Assembly (NCBI RefSeq): GCF_003610695.1
Contig: NZ_RAQH01000001.1
Span: forward strand, 434,001 to 498,000
Length of the DNA: 64,000 nucleotides
Direction of reading: 5' to 3'
DNA from: Epilithonimonas arachidiradicis
GTDB lineage: Bacteria; Bacteroidota; Bacteroidia; Flavobacteriales; Weeksellaceae
The notes below the pieces were generated by a model. That model was given only the letters and a program-made list of their open reading frames with translations. It did not search any database and had not been told where the DNA came from. Below, in pieces: positions 43,958 through 52,958 of this stretch. How positions within the stretch are numbered: the first letter of the stretch is position 1; every line of letters begins with the position of its first letter. The position numbers and the translations under genes were made by a program.

Positions 43958-45151
43958 TTACAAATTATCAATGATTTGCATAATCGAATTGACCGAGTTT
44001 TCTAAGTTGAAAGGCATCTCGTAATTCTGTAAATTCTCCTGATAGGTTTTGAAACTTTCGGGATTGATTAAAGCCTGTTTCATTCCCTGGTAGATACCGT
44101 CTTCTGAGTTTTCTATGATTGATCCGAGTTTTCCGTTTTCCAGCATTTCGCTCACGCCAGAGACATCGGTTGCAATGATGTTTTTTTTAAGGGTAATAGC
44201 TTCGAACAGAACAGTCGGAAAACCTTCGTAACGGGAACTCAGGATATAAAAATCTGCCGTCTTGAAATAAGGATAAGGGTTGTCTGTAAAACCTAACATT
44301 GTTGCTGATTTATCAACGCCTAATTCTGTTTTCAACTTCTTTACATTTTCGAAATCATAACCGTCTCCCACAATCAATACTTTATGTTGGAAACCTTCGT
44401 CCAGTAATCTTTTATGAACCTTCAATAATCGGTCAAATCCTTTTTGAGGGAACACAGTACCTACGGAGATGAATAATGGTTGATGGTTGATGGTTGATTG
44501 TTGATGGTCTTCTGCTCCGCTCAGACTGGTATTGTTATTTGTTAGTTGATGGGGAATCTCAGCTTGGGATTTGGTCAGGATTTCATCAGTGTCCAGAGGA
44601 TTATAAATTCTTACAATCTTTGATCTTTCTTCTTCAGTTTTGGCTAGGGATAAAAAGGTTTCCTGAATCTTTTCAGAAATTACCATCACTTTATCATAAT
44701 TGAAAAAACGCCTGATTTTCTCCGGTGTGTAGCCACTGACTTGTGTCAGGTCATTGTGGATCCACATCAGTTTTTTGGAAGATTTTAACGGGCTGTTCAG
44801 CACCTCGTCCATAAAGCCATGGATGGCAGCAAACTCGATGTCGTATCGTCTGTTCTTCAGTTTTCTTTTGTAGAGAATCTTTGGATATTTCTTCAGTAAC
44901 CGCTGATAAACAACGCGGTATATTTTTTTTGGGATATCCTTTGGTCGGTTGGTAGTGATCATCTCACCACGATTGAGGAACATGACATTCACCCAATCGG
45001 GGACATCCGTAAGATATTTCCCCGAATAGAGATTCAGTAAAAGATCAACTTCATATTTGTCTTTTGGGAGATTTTTTAAGAACGTCACCAGAACTTTTTC
45101 TGCGCCGCCGTGACGAAGAGAACCAATTCTGATAAGGATTTTCTTTTTCAA
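43958..45151 (-). CDS. GT4 family glycosyltransferase with REP-like insert
   Basis: A 397-residue GT-B glycosyltransferase. The N-terminal half begins ILIRIGSLRHGGAEKV; the C-terminal half has ISVGTVFPQKGFDRLL, VGDGYDFENVKKL and the nucleotide-sugar E-x7-E motif region SSRYEGFPTVLFEAI. It likely adds a sugar to the lipid-linked repeat unit at the cytosolic face. Residues 201-224 (HQLTNNNTSLSG then AEDHQQ...) form a low-complexity stretch exactly at the domain linker. They are encoded by DNA that looks like an inserted REP-like element (44480-44551). Four bases separate it from the KAS III gene upstream. Confidence 0.87.
   Translation of the reverse strand: MKKKILIRIGSLRHGGAEKVLVTFLKNLPKDKYEVDLLLNLYSGKYLTDVPDWVNVMFLNRGEMITTNRPKDIPKKIYRVVYQRLLKKYPKILYKRKLKNRRYDIEFAAIHGFMDEVLNSPLKSSKKLMWIHNDLTQVSGYTPEKIRRFFNYDKVMVISEKIQETFLSLAKTEEERSKIVRIYNPLDTDEILTKSQAEIPHQLTNNNTSLSGAEDHQQSTINHQPLFISVGTVFPQKGFDRLLKVHKRLLDEGFQHKVLIVGDGYDFENVKKLKTELGVDKSATMLGFTDNPYPYFKTADFYILSSRYEGFPTVLFEAITLKKNIIATDVSGVSEMLENGKLGSIIENSEDGIYQGMKQALINPESFKTYQENLQNYEMPFNLENSVNSIMQIIDNL
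44480..44551. repeat. REP-like element inserted in frame in a GT gene (copy D)
   Basis: Exactly 72 bp (24 codons). It contains GTTGATGG repeats at the left (44476-44507), a REP-like core TCTTCTGCTCCGCTCAGACT at 44508-44527, and another GTTGATGG at the right border. The CTTC...GCTCAGAC core matches copies A-C. The base composition and repeats are unlike the flanking coding sequence. Confidence 0.6.
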
Positions 45152-45155
45152 ATTT

Positions 45156-46109
45156 TTAAAATTCTAAAACGCCTGCTCCCCAGGAATAACCAACGCCAAA
45201 ACCAGCCACCATCACTTTGAATCCTTCTTTGATTTTGCCTTGGTCAAAAGCCTGCTTCAGAGCAATAGGAATACTTGCAGAGACTGTATTGCCTATATTT
45301 TTCATATCGACGAAGAATTTATCCTCCGGGATATTACAGAGGTTTCTTAGATAATTCAGCATATAAGAACTCGCCTGGTGAAAAACGAATAGGTCGATCT
45401 CATCCAATTTGAGTTTATTCTTCTTAAGCGTATCCTGAATCAAAGTCGGGATATTTTCTACAGCAAAGGTGAAAATCTTAGGCCCTTTCATAAAAAGGGT
45501 AGGCTGCTCCTGCGTTTTGTTTCGGGAAGCCCCTTTTTCTACGATCAGGTTATTGAAGCCGCTGCCGTCTGTGCCTACTGAAAACTTGTACTGTTCTTTA
45601 GAATCATCTTTTTCAACAATAGTGACTGCGGCACCGTCTCCAAAAATGGTTCTGTTGGATTTATCATTTTTATCCAAAAACTTGCTGTACGTTTCAGCAG
45701 TAACTAGTAGGATATTTTTTGCAACGCCAGAAGCTATAAGTCCTTGAGCCAGTGTTAACCCATAGACAAATCCGGAACATCCAAGATTGAAATCCAATGC
45801 GCCAATGTTCTTGGAAAGGCCTAATCTATCCTGCAAGATACAGGCAGTTGTCGGTAAAAAGTAATCGGGACTTTGGGTGCAGAATAAAATAAAATCTATT
45901 TTGCTTTTATCATAGGTTTTGAAAAGCTTCTCACAGGCCTGAAATGCCAAATCCAGAGCTGTCTCATCATCATCAGCAATATGTCTGGACTCTACACCGA
46001 TTTTTGCTTTGATCTTCTCGGCGCTCCATTCCGGAAACTCCTTCGAGATATCTTCATTCGTTAATATATTATTGGGCAAATAATACTCTATTGCTGCAAT
46101 ATTAATCAT
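45156..46109 (-). CDS. 3-oxoacyl-ACP synthase III (KAS III) family protein
   Basis: A 317-residue thiolase-fold enzyme. Cys111 in NLGCSGFVYG, His in FVFHQASSYM and Asn in GNTVSASIP are the KAS III triad. FabH starts fatty acid synthesis, but paralogs in polysaccharide loci are thought to make acyl groups that decorate sugars. No acyl carrier protein is next to it. The ATG at 46109 gives the normal N-terminus; an upstream in-frame ATG adds 21 residues. A -7 box lies at 46132-46139. Whether it serves the locus or is a relocated housekeeping gene is open. Confidence 0.85.
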   Translation of the reverse strand: MINIAAIEYYLPNNILTNEDISKEFPEWSAEKIKAKIGVESRHIADDDETALDLAFQACEKLFKTYDKSKIDFILFCTQSPDYFLPTTACILQDRLGLSKNIGALDFNLGCSGFVYGLTLAQGLIASGVAKNILLVTAETYSKFLDKNDKSNRTIFGDGAAVTIVEKDDSKEQYKFSVGTDGSGFNNLIVEKGASRNKTQEQPTLFMKGPKIFTFAVENIPTLIQDTLKKNKLKLDEIDLFVFHQASSYMLNYLRNLCNIPEDKFFVDMKNIGNTVSASIPIALKQAFDQGKIKEGFKVMVAGFGVGYSWGAGVLEF

Positions 46110-46131
46110 TATACTCTTTCCTAAATTTTTG

Positions 46132-46139
46132 CAAAGATA
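46132..46139 (-). promoter_or_regulatory. -7 element upstream of KAS III gene
   Basis: On the minus strand this reads TATCTTTG, a TAnnTTTG match 22 bp before the ATG; a TTTG lies 23 bp further upstream (46163-46166). It suggests an internal promoter in the leftward locus. Confidence 0.4.
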
Positions 46140-46227
46140 AGAAACTCTTATTCCATATAGGTCAAAATACAAATATATTATACCTAGAATAATATTATGA
46201 AGCTGCCGGTCAACTGTAAAAAAAAGT

Positions 46228-47148
46228 CTAAATAAATCGTCTGAATTTTATCAATTCATACATCATTGCAAAAGGAATGAGTAATACAATTAAATTTTTG
46301 TTTTCGGCACGTTGGATAATCTCTTTGTATGATTGCAGATTATACCGCGAATACCGGATGTAATTGAACTGGAATACAAGCCAAATTTTGAAATAGTTTT
46401 TTTTGAGATAGAGATTGTACTTCCGTATAATTTCGTGAAAGAAAAAGGAAAAACCGGCCATATATTTTTTACCCGGCCCTATGGATTTGGAAATGTTGTC
46501 GTGCGTATCGTGTTGAAAATAGATCCTCATAACCTTATTGATATACATAAAATTATATTGGTAACTCAGTTCAAACCAGAAAAGATTCTCAGGGATGTAA
46601 ACATCAATCTCTGGATAGGCATATTGGATGGTTTTCAACAATTCCACTTTATGAAAACTGCTTTTTTCGCCCTTTACATTGTATTTGAAACGCATTTCAA
46701 AATCATTGGAAATCCAGTAGTTAAAAGGATATTCTGTTCCTATGAAATTCCCATTCTGATCTTCGCAATGGTACACCAATCCACAGATGTTATCCTGCGT
46801 AGCGGCGTCCAGACTATTCCAATCTTCGACGAATGTAGACAAGCAATCATCCTTCAAACCATCGTCGTGACCTGTAAGGTATAAGAATTTTCCATTAGCA
46901 TTATGGATGCCGGTTTCAATATTTTTTGTAACCATCTGATTGGTTTCGTTCTGGATGATTCTAATAGGAAACGAGGCGCTTTTTTGTAGTTCTTTTAACA
47001 AACCAACCGTATTGTCTGTGGAACAATCGTCTACAATTAACCATTCGAAATTCTTATAAGCCTGCTTCTCTAACGTTGAAAAAACATAAGGAAGGAAATT
47101 CTCGGCATTATAAGTCGGTGAGAAAATTGTGATCAAAGGATTTTCCAT
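46228..47148 (-). CDS. GT2 family glycosyltransferase
   Basis: A 306-residue GT-A glycosyltransferase. It starts ITIFSPTYNAENFL, then WLIVDDCSTDNT and the metal-binding region LTGHDDGLKDD in place of a strict D-x-D. The C-terminal part is basic and aromatic-rich (YLKKNYFKIWLVFQFNYIRY), likely membrane-associated. Donor and acceptor are unknown. It lies between the GT4 and KAS III genes in the leftward run. Confidence 0.85.
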   Translation of the reverse strand: MENPLITIFSPTYNAENFLPYVFSTLEKQAYKNFEWLIVDDCSTDNTVGLLKELQKSASFPIRIIQNETNQMVTKNIETGIHNANGKFLYLTGHDDGLKDDCLSTFVEDWNSLDAATQDNICGLVYHCEDQNGNFIGTEYPFNYWISNDFEMRFKYNVKGEKSSFHKVELLKTIQYAYPEIDVYIPENLFWFELSYQYNFMYINKVMRIYFQHDTHDNISKSIGPGKKYMAGFSFFFHEIIRKYNLYLKKNYFKIWLVFQFNYIRYSRYNLQSYKEIIQRAENKNLIVLLIPFAMMYELIKFRRFI

Positions 47149-47209
47149 AAAACAGGCGTATTAAAAATACTGTATTGTGTAATTTTAAGAAATAGGGTAA
47201 TTGAGTTCT

Positions 47210-48355
47210 CTAGCGAGCAAATCTAATAAATAAGTCTTCGATCTGCTTATTGATGATGGCATTGTCAAATTTTGATTCGATGCTTTTATTATTATCAGTA
47301 ATCTTATTAATAAAATCCTGATCCTGAATAAATCTTTTCATGGCCTCTGCCATCGCTTCTGCCGAGTACTCTATCAGTAAACCATTCTCATTATGTGTCA
47401 TCATTTCCGAAATTCCGCCCACATCTGTACTGATGATGGGTTTTCCTAAGATCAAAACTTCACCTATTGTGAGAGGGTAGGACTCTGAGTCAGAGGATAA
47501 TATATAAAAGTCTGATGCTTTGATGTAAGGGTAGGGATTGGCCTTGGCTCCGTAGAACAGGAAAGTATCTTCTACGTTAAGTTCTTTTGCCTGGTTTTTC
47601 AAGTTCTGGTTTTCCTCGCCATCACCAATAATCGCAACGGAATGCTGCACACCCTCATCCAACAGCATCCGATGTGCCCGCATCAGCGTATGATAACCTT
47701 TCCTTTTGTTTAATCGTCCAATTGACAAAAAAACTGGTCTCTTGTCAAAATCAACTTCGAATTCCTTTGATTTATCCCGGGTTGCAGAGATGTCAATCGG
47801 ATTATAAATAACCTGGCTATTGGGATATGAGATATTGTATTGATCGGCAATAACCCGTTGGGTCTGCTTGGAGCCAAATACTACCCAATCAAATTTTTTA
47901 AGCTTATTGAGTAATAATAGATTGTTGTTATGGTCTTTACCATCTCTGATATCGGTGTGGAACCACGCGATTTTTTTGGTTTTTTGGTCATAGTTCAGTA
48001 CATCATCAAAGCTTGTATAAGTAGGAGAAACGATAATGTCGAAATTTTGTTTCAAATAGAATTTCCGAATCAGGAAAGGGAATTTGGACAGTAGTCTGAG
48101 TTTTAGATTTCTAATTACCAACTGGACTAGAAACAACAGCTTGAATCTGGAGAAATCCTCTTTGCCTCTTGTAAGATACTTGAGCTTGATGTCTTTGGGG
48201 ATCTGATTCCTCATTCCGCCCTGATAGAGCTTTAGCAATAATGTAACTTCAAAGATATTTTTGTCAATATTCTTTAATTGATTGATGACAACTTTTTCTA
48301 CACCACCAAACTCCATAGAACGGTGTATGAATAACACTTTTATTTTCTGATTCAT
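47210..48355 (-). CDS. GT4 family glycosyltransferase
   Basis: A 381-residue GT-B enzyme similar to the one at 43958-45151: VLFIHRSMEFGGVEKV at the start, FLSIGRLNKRKGYHTL, IGDGEENQNLK, SSDSESYPLTIGEVL near the donor site. The linker here is short (EFEVDFDKRPVFLS), which shows that the 24-residue insert in the other GT4 is extra. A TATATTTG (48387-48394, minus) 32 bp before the start is a possible -7 box. It diverges from the methyltransferase gene. Confidence 0.87.
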   Translation of the reverse strand: MNQKIKVLFIHRSMEFGGVEKVVINQLKNIDKNIFEVTLLLKLYQGGMRNQIPKDIKLKYLTRGKEDFSRFKLLFLVQLVIRNLKLRLLSKFPFLIRKFYLKQNFDIIVSPTYTSFDDVLNYDQKTKKIAWFHTDIRDGKDHNNNLLLLNKLKKFDWVVFGSKQTQRVIADQYNISYPNSQVIYNPIDISATRDKSKEFEVDFDKRPVFLSIGRLNKRKGYHTLMRAHRMLLDEGVQHSVAIIGDGEENQNLKNQAKELNVEDTFLFYGAKANPYPYIKASDFYILSSDSESYPLTIGEVLILGKPIISTDVGGISEMMTHNENGLLIEYSAEAMAEAMKRFIQDQDFINKITDNNKSIESKFDNAIINKQIEDLFIRFAR

Positions 48356-48398
48356 CGGGTGTTTCCAAAAAAATAATTCTAAAAAACAAATATAAGCA

Positions 48399-48426
48399 TT
48401 GTTTGACCAATTCTTTTGTATTTTTG
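48399..48426 (+). promoter_or_regulatory. Promoter of the methyltransferase gene
   Basis: TTG (48399-48401) and TATTTTTG (48419-48426) are 17 bp apart, a fair Bacteroidota -33/-7 pair, 19 bp before the ATG at 48446. Confidence 0.45.
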
Positions 48427-48445
48427 CATTTCAAAACATAATTGT

Positions 48446-49222
48446 ATGAGTAAGGTCTCCGAAATTGCATCTACTTTTTTTGCCTATCTGAAACGTCCTG
48501 ATCTGTATCCTGAACTGAGACGTAAAATATGGAAAAACATCTTCAACCGTTCATCCGGATTGCGAGGCAAGGAAGAAGCCGAACAATGGTGCAAAAGCAT
48601 TGCAATTTCTGAGAAGCACTTCATTGAAAAAGTTCTGAATACGACCTTTATTCCTTTCGAAAAATTATTCCCCCAGGAGTTTGCAGGGGCATTACAAGCT
48701 CAGGCGAAAGCGCCGGTGAAAATGGGTGGCGCAGGTTCTTTAAGTGTGATCTATTACATTAACGAATATGCAAATGCTCAAAAATCTATAGAAACCGGTG
48801 TTGCTTACGGATGGTCTTCTTTTGCCGCTCTGGCATCATTGGTTCACAGAAACGGAATGCTGTACAGCTCGGATATGCCTTATATCCTGCAAAATCAAAG
48901 CGAGGATTTTGTAGGCTGTGTGATCCCGGAAAAGTACAGAAGCAACTGGGATCTCTACCGCTTTGCAGATAAGGAATCTCTTCCCAAGATTTTTGAAAAA
49001 GCAAGTTCTTTTGATGTTGTGCATTATGATAGTGATAAAACCTATGATGGAAGGATGTGGGCATACAAATTATTGTGGAGTAAGCTAAGGAAGGGAGGTG
49101 TTTTTATGAGTGATGATGTGGGTGATAATGCCGCTTTCAAAGATTATTGTGAACAAAATAATCATCAGCCTCATATCATAGAATTCGATGGCAAATTTGC
49201 CGGAGTTATTATAAAAGAATAA
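48446..49222 (+). CDS. Class I SAM-dependent methyltransferase
   Basis: A 258-residue protein with a Rossmann methyltransferase domain. ETGVAYGWSSFAAL is motif I, LYSSDMPY the acidic loop, and FDVVHYDSDKTYDG and LRKGGVFMSDDV are later motifs; this fits the Methyltransf_24 group. The N-terminal 90 residues are a helical cap. It points rightward against the locus, with its own promoter and terminator. It may methylate a sugar of the polymer; this is inference from location. Confidence 0.8.
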   Translation: MSKVSEIASTFFAYLKRPDLYPELRRKIWKNIFNRSSGLRGKEEAEQWCKSIAISEKHFIEKVLNTTFIPFEKLFPQEFAGALQAQAKAPVKMGGAGSLSVIYYINEYANAQKSIETGVAYGWSSFAALASLVHRNGMLYSSDMPYILQNQSEDFVGCVIPEKYRSNWDLYRFADKESLPKIFEKASSFDVVHYDSDKTYDGRMWAYKLLWSKLRKGGVFMSDDVGDNAAFKDYCEQNNHQPHIIEFDGKFAGVIIKE

Positions 49223-49251
49223 AAAAACGCTTCAATTTTGAAGCGTTTTTT
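49223..49251. terminator. Bidirectional terminator after methyltransferase
   Basis: AAAAACGCTTCAA and TTGAAGCGTTTTT form a 13-bp stem with a very small loop. It also overlaps the end of the convergent glycosyltransferase gene. Confidence 0.85.
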
Positions 49252-50266
49252 AATTGGTATTACAGCCCATATCTTCATATTGTTTCCGGAACTTGGTAAC
49301 CCATTTTTCAAATTCCACAATATTGATTTTTTCTGACACAAAGCTCTTAAGATAATCCATAGAAAAGTCTTTCGGAAAATTCTCCATAGCATCCAATTTG
49401 TCATTGAACCAAGCTTCATTAATCAAATGATTGAATAGATTAACATCGAAATCAAAACCATATTCGTGGTAAGAATTGGTGGCAGAAGACTGAAACGTTG
49501 TTTTCAGGGATTCTTTTTTCAGCCTGGAAATAAAATTGGGGTTTTGCTGATGTTTTTTATAGTAAACAGAAGCATTGATCAATTGTTTTTTCTCATCAAC
49601 CCTACCGTCCATATCTTTCCATATTTCCAGCCAATAATTTTTTTTGAAAAATCCCATCAGTATCGAGTTCAAAGACCAATATTTCAGTGCGGTCAAATTA
49701 TCTACAATTTTTAATTTGTACAGTAGCGTAAAGAATTTGTATCGATTATGAAAAAAAGCCGTCATCAGTGTTCTGTTCAGCAACAATAAATCTTTTGGTT
49801 TCGCAGATTCTATCTCATTTGATACCGAATTAAGAATCAAATCTTTTCGTTCGTTTTCATTTCCCAGCCATCCCAGTTTTAGAAGATGGATGTCAAATTG
49901 ACGGGCTTGCTGTTGCAGCTCATCAACATTGACAGGATTTGTAAACCAAACATCATCTTCTGTTACAATAACATAATCCGAAGCGTTGCTCACACTGTTA
50001 TACCAAAAGTGGGTTGGGATCTCAAAACCGTCAATTGCTTTGCCAGAAATTAAATTTTCCTCTATAGCTTTGATCTTTTTGGGATAATTGTCTGAGAGAA
50101 GGATTTGAACAGCAGGATGTTTTTGACGAATCTTATCCAAATATTTTTTCGGAGTTCCATCATCCAAAACTTTTATGTTAAAATCACCGGAAACCAATCT
50201 TTCGATAGATGACAGGCATCTGTCAAGGTAAAAAGGACGATTGAAAGACTTAATAATTATATCCAT
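49250..50266 (-). CDS. GT2-like glycosyltransferase
   Basis: A 338-residue GT-A-like protein. It begins MDIIIKSFNRPFYLDRCL, has the metal-binding VTEDDVWF near residue 110, and lacks an obvious membrane segment. The opening KSFNRP is characteristic of a GT2 subgroup. The ATG at 50266 overlaps the stop of the gene upstream (TAATG), so the longer in-frame extension is rejected. The sugar is not known. Confidence 0.8.
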   Translation of the reverse strand: MDIIIKSFNRPFYLDRCLSSIERLVSGDFNIKVLDDGTPKKYLDKIRQKHPAVQILLSDNYPKKIKAIEENLISGKAIDGFEIPTHFWYNSVSNASDYVIVTEDDVWFTNPVNVDELQQQARQFDIHLLKLGWLGNENERKDLILNSVSNEIESAKPKDLLLLNRTLMTAFFHNRYKFFTLLYKLKIVDNLTALKYWSLNSILMGFFKKNYWLEIWKDMDGRVDEKKQLINASVYYKKHQQNPNFISRLKKESLKTTFQSSATNSYHEYGFDFDVNLFNHLINEAWFNDKLDAMENFPKDFSMDYLKSFVSEKINIVEFEKWVTKFRKQYEDMGCNTN

Positions 50267-51075
50267 TACTGCAGTTTTCTTTGAATCTTTTTTAGAAATG
50301 TATTCTGCTTTTTTAAAATAAATTCTGGAAGATTGGTTACATCGTTGATGTTTTTTCCATACAAAAATTGGATATTTCTTCTCTTTGCAGTGTCTAGAAT
50401 GACCCGCTGCCAATTTTCATTGAGTTTGATTTTTTTTGATGAGTCCTGAGAAACTCCGTTTGAATGCAATCTATAATAGTATAGCGGCTGGTTGATGAAC
50501 GTGAAACACCCCGTCTCATACAATTTTAAATATAAATCCTGATCTACAGCTGAAGTGAGATCCGGATTGATACCGGAAGTTATGTCATAAGCTGATTTTT
50601 TGAAAGTGAAAAAATGATTAGCTTCTAAAAATACATTGAAAAACTTGCTATCCCCATTTTTAACCGCTCGCGAATGAGGGAACAACTTTATTGGATTTAG
50701 ATGATCGTCACATAGCAAAAATCTAGAATAGGTTACTACATTTTTTTCTGTATGATTATTTAAACTAATTTCTATTGCGTTTTCGGCCAGAGCGTCATCC
50801 GGATCAACAAATCCGCAGATTTTACCATTGGACATATCTATACATCTTCTTTTAGTATATCCAACGCCTTGGTTTTTTTCATTTTTATAAAGATAGAATC
50901 TAGCATCATCCCTTACCAAGGTTTCTATCTTTTCGAATGAACCATCAGTAGAACAATCATCTACCAAAATCACTTCAAAATCTTCGAAGGTTTGCTTCAT
51001 AAGACTTTTATAACAATCCTTGAAATATTCAAAATTATTATAGTGGGCTATAAGAACCGAAAATTTTTTCATCAT
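50266..51075 (-). CDS. GT2 family glycosyltransferase
   Basis: A 269-residue enzyme: FSVLIAHYNNFEYFKDC, VILVDDCSTDGS, and GFVDPDDALAE as the D-x-D site (about residue 90). No membrane span is seen. It diverges from asnB across a 59-base gap and is coupled to the following GT gene by a one-base overlap. Two adjacent ATGs are possible starts. Confidence 0.88.
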   Translation of the reverse strand: MMKKFSVLIAHYNNFEYFKDCYKSLMKQTFEDFEVILVDDCSTDGSFEKIETLVRDDARFYLYKNEKNQGVGYTKRRCIDMSNGKICGFVDPDDALAENAIEISLNNHTEKNVVTYSRFLLCDDHLNPIKLFPHSRAVKNGDSKFFNVFLEANHFFTFKKSAYDITSGINPDLTSAVDQDLYLKLYETGCFTFINQPLYYYRLHSNGVSQDSSKKIKLNENWQRVILDTAKRRNIQFLYGKNINDVTNLPEFILKKQNTFLKKIQRKLQ

Positions 51076-51108
51076 CTAATAATATGCTCAAAATTAACAA
51101 AATAATCT

Positions 51109-51116
51109 TAGATTTG
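51109..51116 (+). promoter_or_regulatory. -7 element of asnB
   Basis: TAGATTTG matches TAnnTTTG and lies 18 bp before the ATG at 51135. No clear -33 TTG. Confidence 0.35.
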
Positions 51117-51134
51117 TGCCTTAAATATTGCTAT

Positions 51135-52958
51135 ATGTGCGGAATTGCTGGGATTGTAAAGAAAAATATTTTTGAGGAAAATTCCTACAGAGATACTCTG
51201 AAAAAAATGACCGATTCTATAATCCACCGCGGTCCTGATGATGAAGGTCACGAGTTTTTTCAAAACTGCTTCTTAGGCTTCAGAAGATTAGCAATCGTCG
51301 ACCTTTCAAGTGACGGACACCAGCCTATGTATTCTAACACAAAGAATGAATGTATTGTTTTCAACGGCGAAATCTATGGTTACCGCGATCTAAAGACAGA
51401 AATATCAGATTATCCTTTCAAAAGTAATACAGATACAGAAGTAATATTGTCTCTATACCAGAAAAGTGGTTTCGAACTTCCCCAACAACTGAATGGCATG
51501 TTTTCCTTAGCAATATGGGATGAAGCGAAGCAACAGCTATTTTGTGCTCGGGATCGATTTGGAGAGAAGCCTTTTTATTATGCTATTGGGAAAAATGGAG
51601 AATTTATTTTTGCTTCTGAAATCAAAGCCATTCTGGCTACCAATCTTATTGATGCTGAATTGAATGACGAAGCTATTTATCACTTTTTACGGCATATGTA
51701 CGTCAATAGCCAGCAGAGTATTTATAAAAACATAAATGTCTTACCTCCGGCGCACCAATTGGTTTATAAAGATGGTGAAATTGAGATTTCTCAATATTGG
51801 AATTTTCCGAATGATGAATTACAGATCTCTGAGGAGGAAGCGATTAAAAACTTTAAAAAATTAGTTGAAAAATCTGTCGAGAAACAGTTGGTGGCAGATG
51901 TGAAAGTTGGAGCCTTCCTTAGCGGCGGATTGGATTCCGGAACATTAGTGGCACTCTCTGCGAACAAAAATCAAAATCTAACAACTCTTGGCTTTCAGTA
52001 TCAAGGGGACTGGGACGAGATGCCTGATGCAAGAAGTATCGCCGGAAAATATAAGACTGATCACAAAGAGGTTGGTTTACAAAACTCTGAGATACCGCAA
52101 GTCCTGGTTGAGGTTCTGAAAAAAATGGACGAGCCTATCGCAGATACGGCGATATTGGCAACATATACCATTTGTAAAGAAGCAGCCAAGAATATGACTG
52201 TAGTAATTACCGGAAATGCCGGAGATGAATTATTTGGTGGTTATGGTTGGTATCAAAAAGAACAAGAGATTCTTGAGAAAGGAAGTGCAAACTCTGCTTT
52301 ATTACCTCTGTATAAAATTGGGTCAACGGTTAGCGAGAAGCTAGGATTGGAAAAACAGAGACAATATTTCCTGGATAAGATATTTAGATCCAAATTTCCG
52401 GATATTGTTTCTTATCAGAAAGGAAAAGTTCATAATAACTTTTCTAATGAAGAAACATCTAAGTTACTCACAACTAATAAGAATTATGAACATCAATACT
52501 TCTTTAATTTAGATAAGAACAACCTGAACACTTGTCTGAAAATGGATCTTACGAATGTGATTCCGGGAGACTATCTGGTTAAAGATGACCGTATTGCAAT
52601 GATGCATTCTATTGAATTAAGAACGCCTTTCCTAGATAAAAATTTAGTTGAGTTTTGCTCTGCGCTTCCAACAAAATATAAAGTTAATTCCAGTCAGACC
52701 AAAATTATTCTGAGAAAGGCATTTGGAGACCTATTAACATCAAACATTCTAAATAAGAAGAAACAGGGTTTTGGTGCTCCCATTGCTGATTGGTTAAAAA
52801 TAACCGAAATGGAAGACTTGACAACAAAAATTTTAAAGAATTCTACTTCGAAAATCTTTAATAAATTGAATTTTGATGAGGTTCAGAAGCAATTAAATTA
52901 TAACTATAAACACTGGTCGTTATTGGTACTTGGAATTTGGATGGAAGAACATTCATAA
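51135..52958 (+). CDS. asnB: Asparagine synthase (glutamine-hydrolysing)
   Basis: A 607-residue enzyme with an N-terminal class II glutaminase (Cys2 in MCGIAGIV becomes the nucleophile; RGPDDEG and RDRFGEKPFYY follow) and a C-terminal ATP-pyrophosphatase synthetase (FLSGGLDSGTL). In polysaccharide loci AsnB-like proteins often amidate uronic acids or other sugars instead of making asparagine. With UDP-hexosaminuronate genes nearby that is plausible here. It runs against the local direction, with its own -7 element, and its 3' end overlaps the next gene by 6 bp. The first residue choice is fixed by the Cys2 rule. Confidence 0.9.
   Translation: MCGIAGIVKKNIFEENSYRDTLKKMTDSIIHRGPDDEGHEFFQNCFLGFRRLAIVDLSSDGHQPMYSNTKNECIVFNGEIYGYRDLKTEISDYPFKSNTDTEVILSLYQKSGFELPQQLNGMFSLAIWDEAKQQLFCARDRFGEKPFYYAIGKNGEFIFASEIKAILATNLIDAELNDEAIYHFLRHMYVNSQQSIYKNINVLPPAHQLVYKDGEIEISQYWNFPNDELQISEEEAIKNFKKLVEKSVEKQLVADVKVGAFLSGGLDSGTLVALSANKNQNLTTLGFQYQGDWDEMPDARSIAGKYKTDHKEVGLQNSEIPQVLVEVLKKMDEPIADTAILATYTICKEAAKNMTVVITGNAGDELFGGYGWYQKEQEILEKGSANSALLPLYKIGSTVSEKLGLEKQRQYFLDKIFRSKFPDIVSYQKGKVHNNFSNEETSKLLTTNKNYEHQYFFNLDKNNLNTCLKMDLTNVIPGDYLVKDDRIAMMHSIELRTPFLDKNLVEFCSALPTKYKVNSSQTKIILRKAFGDLLTSNILNKKKQGFGAPIADWLKITEMEDLTTKILKNSTSKIFNKLNFDEVQKQLNYNYKHWSLLVLGIWMEEHS

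Noticed and set aside
46333-46884. 183-codon plus-strand frame
   Set aside because: Antisense to the GT2 gene at 46228-47148, which has clear family motifs.
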